This document shows, in pieces, positions 55,691 to 64,000 of a stretch of 64,000 nucleotides of DNA (its first letter is position 1; each line of letters opens with the position of its first letter). The DNA is from Steinernema hermaphroditum (Eukaryota; Nematoda; Chromadorea; Rhabditida; Steinernematidae), in contig CM059621.1 of the NCBI GenBank assembly GCA_030435675.1, forward strand, positions 620,001-684,000, in the 5' to 3' direction. The position numbers and the translations under genes were made by a program. The notes beneath the pieces are model-generated. The model had not been told where the DNA came from. It made no database searches and worked only from the letters and a program-made list of their open reading frames with translations.

Positions 55691-56583
55691 GAATATGAGG
55701 CTGGAACACACCGCAGAGGTGGCAAACCTCGGACCCTATCGTGTAAGTTGAAAAGGTTTGGGTCCCACCACGAAGGGGCCGAGCGTGGTTGTCAGCCACA
55801 AATCTCTCGAATCGCATAAAAGAAACGACCCAATCTGATTGATTGGAAGGCGTCGCAACAGTCCTGACATCACGTCTCCCGGGAGAGGCTTACGGCGCCA
55901 CGCACCAGAAGACAAGCAATAAAGCGGCGCTTAACGGTGGTTTTTTCGGGTTTAATCGGCTGGAAGCGGTGGTGGAGGTGGAAGAGGCGGTGGTCGACTA
56001 GGAAGTACACTATGATGTAGATGGCTAAATAGCCGAACTCAAGGACATGAGTCCCGCGCGGAATATGTTCTCAATAGCCGCGTGGACTGGTAGGAGCCGA
56101 CGCCCTCGGTGGGCCGAAAAGTTCCTTTTTCGAAAACTAATTTTGAAAACAAAAATTGGTGAGCTCAAAACAATCGGAAAGCTAACGAAATTTGCCAAAA
56201 GAAGATGGGCTACTTGAGAAGAAGGACCACAAAAAGTTGTTATCGGTAATAACAAGTTTTGTTTTTAATTGGCTCGCCTAAAACAATGGCGCCGACAAAA
56301 CAAGAGAGACGCGTCTAATTAGGATGAACCGAGTTATCTCTTAAAGTTGGTTATCCACAATTGTGTTTCCGAAAATGAGTTTTTGTTTTGCGTTGTTCAT
56401 AGATTAGTATTCCCCAGACTGTGAGTCTGGGGTCCCATTCAGAAATAAGAGTGAACTTCTGAAGTCGGCTCATTATTGCGGAGTAGTAACTTTTAAGGTT
56501 CTTAAGTAATCCAAGAAGAATAGAGAAGTGGTCTACTTCGCTGTAGAAGAGTTTTCGGACACCAGACAAAATGTGGACCCGGA
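55691..56583. other. Intergenic, no gene seen
   Basis: Nothing supported. Confidence 0.35.
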
Positions 56584-56652
56584 GGGGATCCGAACCCGAC
56601 ACCTACCGACTACAAACAGTGCACGTTCGCAATGAGCCACACAAACTGTCTG
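56584..56652 (-). repeat. tRNA-derived SINE head
   Basis: Minus strand GTTTGTGTGGCTCATTGCG, then AACGTGCACTG and the B-box GTGTCGGGTTCGGATCC. Confidence 0.6.
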
Positions 56653-58261
56653 TAACAAACCGTGTTTGGTGGTACTAGAACATGCGTTTCAGTTACAGTT
56701 TTTGAGTCACTTTTAGCTTATTCTGTGACTAGCGATTCGTTCCGGTTTCGAATCCGGATATACCCTAATCTGAATCCAAACATGAGGCGTCCAGACACCC
56801 GAATTTTCAGGTACTGAAAGAAGAAGCCGAACTGGGTTATCTCTGATAACAGTTGCAGGTTACAAAGAAAGTTCTGTGGAACCATTTGTCGAAAAATCGA
56901 GACTCCGTTTATAAGCAGTGTCACCGGACAAGTGTGAGCGACATGACCAGAGAAGTTTGAGCATCGGTTTTCTGGCGCCCGAAAAGCCGGAACCCAAATC
57001 CGACCCTTCCTGATAAGGTGATGGTGGAAAGTGATACTCCTCAAACGCATCCCCTTTTTCCTCTAGTGACCAGATGCCAAAAAAGCCGGTTACTCAATGA
57101 GTAAGTTGATCTTCATTCCTAATAATAAAGATTGACTCAATCTATCTGTGGCTGTGATACATCAGTAGATGTGAGCTTAGCTTGCTTGCGTGAAAGAGCT
57201 CTGACAGTCAGAGGCAGGGGCTCCGAAATAGGATGGTCACTCGCCTCGGACTCGAGTGACTGGTGCCTGACTTGTCCCCAATATACAGCGTAAAAAGCGA
57301 AATTTTCGACTTGATGGTCCCTTACTCGAATGTCAGTTCTACTTCCTCAGCCAACTGACCCGAGCCGAGGCTGGATTGGAATTTCGAACGGAGCTTAGGA
57401 TAGGGAAACTTCACCAAGCAGGCTTCACTGTGTTGAGAGGTATGTGGGATTTTGACACATAGGCTAAGCCTTATTCCTGGTCTATGCCAACTTTTTCCTT
57501 TATCTAGTGGGCGTAATTCGGTTCGGGAAAATAAATTCGACGAATATAATTAGGGCCTCGAACAACCGCCGCCCTCCAAAAGGTTATTTCTATAGAAACA
57601 CGCTATTCATAGACGACGCAAATAGGATTAGTTAGCTGGATAGTCATCATCTTCTTTTAAGTAAATCCTTCACGATAGGACCGACATCGACCGAAGTGGA
57701 GAGAACCGCTGACTATATGGAACGTTCGTTCCGTCTTAACGGATTTTTATTTTCACGCCATGGCACGGAATAGATAAATTCGATTTACGCCGCAACGATA
57801 ACCAGATAGCATTAGGAGGCGATTGTTGTGAGATGACGAATTTCTTATGAAAACAAGCCGACAAGACGGAACACTTTCTGCGCCCAGAGCATGGCCATAA
57901 TTCTTGCTGTAGAGCTCATAAATCAGGATTATTTTGATGGCTCTGTGTCGCCTCCAGGGACCGAATGCGAACGGCTAAAAACCAAATCGGATCTGTGAAT
58001 CTGAAGAGGCACTTAGCATCTACAAATGAGTGTAATGCATTCGGTGGATGAGTACGATGAGTACGTTCGCGTTTCTTCGCTCTATCCATGCTTGTACGTG
58101 TGACATTTACTGTTCTAAATATGTAGGTCTCGAGACGAACACTTTGTGTGCTAAATCGGTGTTCTAAATTTTCAGCGCAACATCCCTATACAGTTATCGA
58201 TGAGTTTCCGAGAACGGCCAAATAGCGATTTGACGCGTGGTGCAGCGATTGGTGCAGATTA
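56653..58261. other. Intergenic, no gene seen
   Basis: Nothing supported in 1.6 kb. Confidence 0.35.
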
Positions 58262-58500
58262 GGGATACACCGGAACGAACCGGGATCAGTCAGAAGGTCC
58301 GGGGTTCGAATCCGCCCGCAGGCAAAATTTTTTTGTGTTTTTAGAATGAGACAGTAAAATGCATTCGATTCATTTTGTCAACAAAAGGCGCTAAGAAAAA
58401 AGTTTAGATCTAAATAATAGATTTAAAAAACTTTGGCCTACGGGTGGATTCGAACCCCGGACCTTCTGACTGATTCCGGTTCGTTCCGGTGCACCCCTAG
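58262..58500. mobile_element. Foldback MITE with B-box arms
   Basis: Left arm 58262-58324 (AGGGATACACCGGAACGAAC, CAGAAGGTCCGGGGTTCGAA) is the inverse of the right arm 58438-58500 (TTCGAACCCCGGACCTTCTG, GTTCGTTCCGGTGCACCCCT). The AT-rich loop is about 113 nt. Confidence 0.8.
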
Positions 58501-58589
58501 TGCAGATCAACTCACAGATCAGATCAAGGAGATCAGATCACTAATTCTCACAAAGTTTGACTTCAAGATTGAGGATAGGAAAAAAGGAG

Positions 58590-58750
58590 CTCATTACTGG
58601 ACTCCTCAGTGCTTTTTTATGAGTCTTCCACTAATTGTGTTTCACGCTTTCCCGGAAGCGCCAATTTGTGGAAAGTCGCCGCTGCATGGCTTCTTGCAGA
58701 ATTCTGCAGAAAGACAACTTTTTGAAAGAAGGTACACAATGAAAAAGTTA
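58590..58750 (-). repeat. 3' flank shared with the 50.7-kb tRNA-Glu
   Basis: Inverted partner of 50759-50920. Confidence 0.85.
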
Positions 58751-58822
58751 TTCCGATGCCGGGAATCGAACCCGGGCCTTGCGGGTGAGAGCCGCAAATC
58801 CTAACCACTAGACCACATCGGA
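58751..58822 (-). tRNA. tRNA-Glu (CTC)
   Basis: 72 nt, body identical to the other two Glu-CTC copies; stems perfect, discriminator A. Confidence 0.97.
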
Positions 58823-59609
58823 CATGTCGGAATCGATCCACCGATCTGATATAACCATGGCTAATTGTGATTACAATGGTCATTGAAGGGATTTTTGTGA
58901 TGGTGAAAGGATGATCTAGTCGGAATTCCAGTCACGCAGCCAATACACAAAACACATCTACCGCGGCTAATCGAAAACGAAATGACGAAGCACTCACTAC
59001 ATCAAAGTACACCCTCATAGAGAGTCTCACCCACTCGCCATATTCCAAAAATAGTACAGTCCCACATCCCGTCGAATATCCATAAAGTCGCACATTACAA
59101 CTCTCCTAAAGAGTGTCCAAAAAGAAACATTCGCCTAATGGCCGTCCCGCCCAGTCGGATTAAGAGAGTTAATTTCCCCGGGGAAGAGGTCAGCAAATGA
59201 ATCCTTTACATAGTGTCGTCGTCCACGGAAAGACATCGAGCGGAGCCGGGAAAACGTGGAATTATGGAATATGAAAGTACGCACGGACGGCGACACTAAT
59301 GAGGCCTCGGGGGACGCGAAGAAGAGAAAGGGAAGATTTGAATAAAAATAAATGGGACCGGGTCCAAGAGGTCACGTCGTGAGAAAAGTCATGTAAATAG
59401 AAGTCCAACTTTTGAGAGAAGATCAAAACCGAAATATGAGTTCAGATCAACAGGTCAACCAGGTGAAGGATCTATATTCCCTGCGATCTATTGTCCCGGG
59501 GATCTATTGTCCACATACCAGTGAAAAGGTCACCAGCAATGGTTTGAGTCGCGCTAAAGATCAGGGAAGGCTCTAGTGATTTGCCAAACCGGAAATCACA
59601 TAGAAATAC
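58823..59609. other. Intergenic, no gene seen
   Basis: Nothing supported. Confidence 0.35.
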
Positions 59610-59617
59610 ACGAAATT

Positions 59618-59646
59618 CTTTACTTTACTTTACTTTACTTTACTTC
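59618..59646. repeat. (TTTAC)n microsatellite
   Basis: Five to six TTTAC units. Confidence 0.9.
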
Positions 59647-59660
59647 ATGAATCAAAGGCG

Positions 59661-59985
59661 TTACGCCTTGCATGACACCGAAAATAGACAACAGAGGATA
59701 TCACTTGTAGACGGCTTCATTCCTGGCGTGGTGTTGATGTCGAACCGGTCGTAGACGGCGCGCTTCACGGGGCATCTGGGAATCGCGCATCTCCGGAAAT
59801 GGCGGTGAAACTTCTTCTTATCGGGCGTTTGCGGTACAGCGGACGCTTCTGAGCTCACATATGCTTCGAAAAGATGAGTCCCTGGTCCAGAAGTTGCGTT
59901 TTCGTCAGTGGTGGCGTCCTCAGAGCGTCGGCGACCTTCGGGATGACATCGCACGCAGCCGGATTCCTGGCGTCGGACATCTTGT
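59661..59985 (-). pseudogene. Unrecognised coding remnant, left copy
   Basis: Minus-strand frames here give MSDARNPAACDVIPKVADAL and, in another frame, KKKFHRHFRRCAIPRCPVKR followed by AVYDRFDINTTPGMKPS. A shortened relative at 61100-61255 keeps MSDARNP and PVKRAATDRLNIDATPEMKP. The conserved peptide between two diverged copies suggests a real ancestral protein. I do not recognise it, and frame continuity between the two parts is not established. Confidence 0.4.
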
Positions 59986-60163
59986 TGTCAACGGTGGTGG
60001 GACTACGGCTTCCGGGTGTCCCAATTCCCTCTGGAAGCCGGAACAGTCACAACTGCCACGGGGTTTGCCATCTGACCGACCAGACACTCAGAGAGCGACC
60101 GGAGGGACCGACCGCTCGCGACCGCGACACGTAAAATATCCACGAAATTCAAGTCTGTGTATA

Positions 60164-61083
60164 TATTGGGTTGGTCCATTGAAAATGTCGGATGATTTAA
60201 GTGGCAGTTTCTTAATATATATCCATGCCTATTATTCTCGGTATTGACTGTTTGACTGAGCAACTGCGGCTCACTTCTCAGGCAAAACCCAGACACCTTG
60301 TTCATAGAACACAAGAGGTTTGAGGTCGAAAAATGTTTTGGTACAATTTTCGACCTCTTTCTTTTATTTGGAGTGGTTCCCTCTGGTATCGTCATTTTTA
60401 AAGGAGAACAGATGACAGTAAGATAGAGCGAAGAGAGTACTATAAGAACCGCAAACAGCGAATCTCTCAACTCAAGGTGGAGAGCCATTGTGGAGGTCAA
60501 CTTTAAAATGTGAGGTCTCGGGTAGCCGTACTTTTTGTGGATCTAAGGGTCATTTTTTCGACATTTGGCATCTGTTTCCTGAAAGTTGAAAGGATCTCGT
60601 GGAATCACTATATGGGCTTGGTAGCTGTGAGTGATAGCTACCTGCTACATATCCCCATTGTCTGCTATGTAACTTAACCAATTAGAAATGTTGGAGTTAA
60701 GAGAACATGGTCATTTGAAAAAGCCATCTTTGTGAAATTAGCTCAGGTTATGATACATAACCAAGATAACAATAGGTGCGTTCGGTAGGCAATACCTAAG
60801 GATGTACGTGGTTGAAGGCAGCCACCGTCCATCACACAATTAATGACGTAAAAAGCCCGTACATCACTTCGCATTTCGCCATCTCGAGGTGCCAGAAAAT
60901 GGTCATCACGACAGAATAGGCCTGGAACACCACCAGGAATGTACTGAGCAAGTCGCCAATCATATTATGGAGAGAGAATTAACTGTGCTCAAGAACGTAC
61001 CCATCGATTTGGTCATGGAAGCAAATATTGCAAATTTAAAGGATGTTTACACCATCCGACATTTTCAATGGACCAACCCAATA
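60164..61083. mobile_element. Mariner-type non-autonomous element
   Basis: Inverted ends TATTGGGTTGGTCCATTGAA + AATGTCGGATG at 60164 and complement ending 61083, about 30 bp and almost perfect, flanked by TA. The TTGGGTTGGTCC start is typical of mariner ends. No intact transposase; ORFs inside have no D,D34D motifs I could see. It separates the two copies of the remnant at 59.7 and 61.1 kb. Confidence 0.8.
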
Positions 61084-61099
61084 TGTATAGGGTTCTGTA

Positions 61100-61255
61100 A
61101 AAGTTCCGGAAGCCGGCTTCATCTCTGGCGTGGCGTCGATGTTGAGCCGGTCGGTGGCGGCGCGCTTCACTGGGTGTGGGAATTGGATGACTTATTTCAT
61201 GGTGACTTCTTACGCAGTTGGATTTCTGGCATCGGACATCTTGTTGTCAGCGGCT
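61100..61255 (-). pseudogene. Unrecognised coding remnant, right copy (internally deleted)
   Basis: See 59661-59985. MSDARNPTA is followed by a stop. PVKRAATDRLNIDATPEMKP lies further on in another frame. Confidence 0.4.
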
Positions 61256-61500
61256 TCCGGATCCTAATTCCCTCAGTAATTCAAAGCAAACAATATATAT
61301 ATAATTGCATGAGTTCTGGGAAAAAGAGTTTTCGCTCCGCAAGCATAACAATAAAACCTACCTCACTTCCTTTCGTGTTTTGCCATCACCTCCAATTGTA
61401 TTTACGCTCTGCTTTCGTTCTCTTGTGCGTCGTGCGACGACGGGCAGTCAATCTCAGATAGTCTCACTTCACATAGCTTACTCGATTGAGCGCTTTCGCC

Positions 61501-62478
61501 ATGTCTCCCGACGGCACTCACAATGTCCTGACATATTCGTTGTCAGGTCTGTCCTATTCCATTGCACTTCCTTTCTTTTACATCGTCGTGTTTAAGTCAC
61601 CACCGGCGATGAGTGTCTATCGCAAAACTATCCTCAACTTGGCTATTTGGTACTGTATCGCAATGGCAACTTATTGCGTTCTGTTTCAACCTGCTTATGC
61701 TGTGCACTTGGGCAAGTCATGTGCCCGATTCATCGGATTAGCCTCTTATTTTGGTGCGGAAGTCAATGTTACTGTGATGTTTCTCTCGGCCATAAGCCTG
61801 GAGAATGCGGTCATCTCCATATTCATCTGTTTTTTGTGTCGCTTCGACCAAGTGAGATCTATAAACAAGCCCGGCTTGTTGGAATCTTATAAAGGGGTAC
61901 TGGTTTGTATCGCCCTGCATATCGCTGTTTCTATTTTTGCTGGCTGTGTATGCTACGGTTTTCTAATATTCAGTGAAGTCATTGAAGACAATGGAACATA
62001 TCTGCTTTGCTTCGATGATCATAACTACTACATGGCGGAGGCAATGACTCTTCTTGTGGCGATTGTACTCATTGGCGAGACTGTTGTATTCTCGGCGTTC
62101 GCCTTCATGACCATCAAGGTCTTAGCATCGCACAAAGCGATGATGAGTAAGAGTACCTATCGACTTCAGCGGCTTCTGACGATTAATCTGATCATCATCC
62201 TCATTCTACCCATCGTCTTCGATGTAATTCCCGTGTGCACATTGTGTTACATGATCATCATCAAATCGGACTCTCTTTATTTCTGGGTTTTCTTCGCCGA
62301 TCATACTCCTTTTGGCGACGTTATTTTTACATTTCTGGCGACGCTTCTCTTTATCACTCCATATCGAGAAGCTGTAAAGGCGTTGTTGAGGATGACAAGC
62401 GTTAGGAACATTACTGTCGCGCCTGGCAACAAAGTTCAGCAAAGTGTAGCCACCTCTTTTGTGATTTCTGAGACCTAA
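61501..62478 (+). CDS. Intronless serpentine chemoreceptor (Str-superfamily-like, SRH/STR type)
   Basis: 325 aa in one exon. Seven hydrophobic segments: about 10-30 (SLSGLSYSIALPFFYIVVF), 45-65, 85-110, 135-160, 180-205, 230-255 and 265-290. MSVYRKTILNLAIWY after TM1 and TPFGDVIFTFLATLLFITPYREAV in TM7 (with the P-Y-R end) fit SRH/SRI/STR-type nematode receptors. The specific class is uncertain. All seven helices in one exon is unusual for these normally multi-exon genes. ATG is the first in frame. AATAAA occurs at about 62504. Presumed sensory GPCR. Confidence 0.82.
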   Translation: MSPDGTHNVLTYSLSGLSYSIALPFFYIVVFKSPPAMSVYRKTILNLAIWYCIAMATYCVLFQPAYAVHLGKSCARFIGLASYFGAEVNVTVMFLSAISLENAVISIFICFLCRFDQVRSINKPGLLESYKGVLVCIALHIAVSIFAGCVCYGFLIFSEVIEDNGTYLLCFDDHNYYMAEAMTLLVAIVLIGETVVFSAFAFMTIKVLASHKAMMSKSTYRLQRLLTINLIIILILPIVFDVIPVCTLCYMIIIKSDSLYFWVFFADHTPFGDVIFTFLATLLFITPYREAVKALLRMTSVRNITVAPGNKVQQSVATSFVISET

Positions 62479-63170
62479 CCTTCTTGTGCACTTGTGTGCG
62501 TACAATAAATACTTGTTTTGGCGCAAATACTCAGATATGTCTTACGACTCTACGAATCAAATGTAAAACCAACTTCTATGAAAAGTACTTCGTGAGGCGT
62601 CGGGACGACGAAAATATGATCAAAATGAAGCCATAAACAGAGATGCTGACGAGTCCACACTCGAGATTCGGACTCGCTTGAAAATTCAAACAAGTCCGGA
62701 CTCGAACTCGTTTCTCTTCTTTTTCTTTTCGTGGAACTTGGTAGAGTAAAGGCGGCTTACATTTCATTTTGGTTCTCAAAGCTACTCCTGAAGTCTAGAA
62801 CTGTCTATATAATACGCTCTAAAAAGTGAAAGTGTGCTTTTCTCTTCTAGTCCGCTCCCTTTCGCACCGCTCCCCCTAACGGTTGGAACTAAAGTCATAT
62901 AAACCATCTTAATGCTTTCAAATGTTGTCTGGTGTTGGCCGACTCGTTGGGATCACTGAGCACAAAACCAACTGAGCTTTCTTCATCTGACCTTTCCATT
63001 CGGGCCCTGTCGCTCAGAACTTCAATCTTATGGGCGTTCCATATGCAAGGACAGGGCGACCTAGTTGCGAAGTCGGTCATCTTCAAAAGGTAAGCAGTTG
63101 GGTCATGAAAAGCGATTGTGTGCACAATACCCGAGAATAAAAAGCCCAGCTTGTTTGGAGACGAATGCCG
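62479..63170. other. Intergenic, no gene seen
   Basis: Nothing supported. A GAGTCCGGACTCG-type imperfect repeat lies near 62650-62715. Confidence 0.35.
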
Positions 63171-63452
63171 ACCAGGGTTGTGCGGAAGTAATCCGGAAGT
63201 CGGAACCGGAAGAAACGGCTCGAGGCGGGTTCGAATCCCTCCCGAGACCAAACATTTTTATCATCGGTTTAAGACAGCCATTTTATTAACGTACTTTTTC
63301 TTTTGACATAAATAGACAGAAGAAAAACTTTGCGACTAGTGTCAAATGAAAATGACCGAAGATAAAAATGTCAGTCCTCAGGGTGGATTCGAACCCGCCT
63401 CGAGCCGTTTCTTCCGGTTCCGGACACACGCATTGTTCCGCACAACCCTGAT
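63171..63452. mobile_element. Foldback MITE with B-box arms, third type
   Basis: Left arm 63171-63249 (CAGGGTTGTGCGGA, GGAACCGGAAGAAACGGCTC, GGCGGGTTCGAATCCC) pairs with right arm 63378-63452 (GGATTCGAACCCGCCTCGAG, CGTTTCTTCCGGTTCC, TCCGCACAACCCTG). The loop is about 125 nt and AT-rich. Confidence 0.8.
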
Positions 63453-64000
63453 GCCGACATGTCGTCTAATGTTGTCAACAACAAGTGAAAAACAATTGTT
63501 GTCATAAGAGATCGGGTATCTTGTCCGTAATTGCTTTCCCGACTACACAACACAGGACACCAATAGACAACATGTCGATATCTGTCTGCAACCACAAAAA
63601 GTGTTGAGCCGATTGGATTGCTCTTTTGCATAACAACGACAGCGATCCGGTTCTTGCAACATTGTATAGGGTGCGGCCTTTGCAGCAATCGCCTCACTAG
63701 GGAAAGTGACTCTGTAATGGAAGCGGATACCGTCTTTTCAGTGTTCAGTGTGGTCTTTTACGTAAAAGGTTTGTGGACCACCTATGCACCATCCCCCACT
63801 ACCTTGTCCATATTTACATTATTTGAGTTAAAATTAGGACATGATCAATGATCACTAAATAACTAGTGTGATATGTAAATTGCGTTGGAAAGAGCACAAA
63901 AAAGAATGATAATTAGTGTGGGAATTCGAAACGGTTTTGGCGAACCGAGGAAATCCGGAAAAATAAGACGCCCCTGAATGGATGTCTGGAGTTCTATGGG
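63453..64000. other. Intergenic, no gene seen
   Basis: Nothing supported up to the window end. Confidence 0.3.

Overview
The window is nuclear DNA of a free-living-type nematode, most likely a rhabditid. It has many-exon genes with tiny introns (mostly 40-50 nt, GT...TTTCAG/TTTTAG), start codons directly behind splice-acceptor-like TTTCAG (as expected for spliced-leader addition), two nematode chemoreceptors, an astacin, a ShKT protein and an F-box-like protein. The genus cannot be fixed from the sequence. Exon models below were built by hand from reading frame, splice dinucleotides and family similarity. Unless noted, splice phases close exactly.

Gene-rich part (1-40 kb). An astacin-EGF-CUB-lectin protease (+) follows the tail of a tandem paralogue, with a cytochrome b5 reductase (-) between them. 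Next come an SRT chemoreceptor, a SET-domain H3K9-type methyltransferase (-) head-to-head with a helicase-less ZNFX1-like NFX1/RZ zinc-finger gene (+), and a nest of two DNA transposons: an apparently intact two-gene PIF/Harbinger element inside a MULE remnant. After these lie a double-ShKT secreted protein, a ferroportin, a CK1-like pseudokinase, an F-box-like protein, a coiled-coil protein, a membrane ankyrin-like protein, VTA1, proteasome beta1 followed at about 115 nt by NOSIP (operon-like), a degenerate Rho-like GTPase, a secreted Gly/Gln-rich protein, a second pseudokinase, a Lys/His-rich protein, tRNA-Lys(CTT) and a frequenin-like calcium sensor with an inverted, broken duplicate 3.3 kb away.

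Repeat-rich part (40-64 kb). There is one confident protein gene, an intronless serpentine receptor. Otherwise this part holds tRNA genes (Ser-AGA, two Glu-CTC in an inverted duplication; a third Glu-CTC lies at 3.4 kb), a giant foldback element with about 450-bp arms, a mariner-type MITE, tRNA-derived SINE heads, and many short foldbacks whose two arms each carry a pol III B-box-like motif (GGTTCGAnnCC). The B-box foldbacks are the most unusual unexplained feature here.

Functional themes. Silencing and RNA-inheritance-type factors (SET, ZNFX1-like) sit beside young transposons. Three signalling proteins (two kinases, one GTPase) have lost catalytic residues. Housekeeping genes (PSMB6, NOSIP, VTA1, b5 reductase) look intact.
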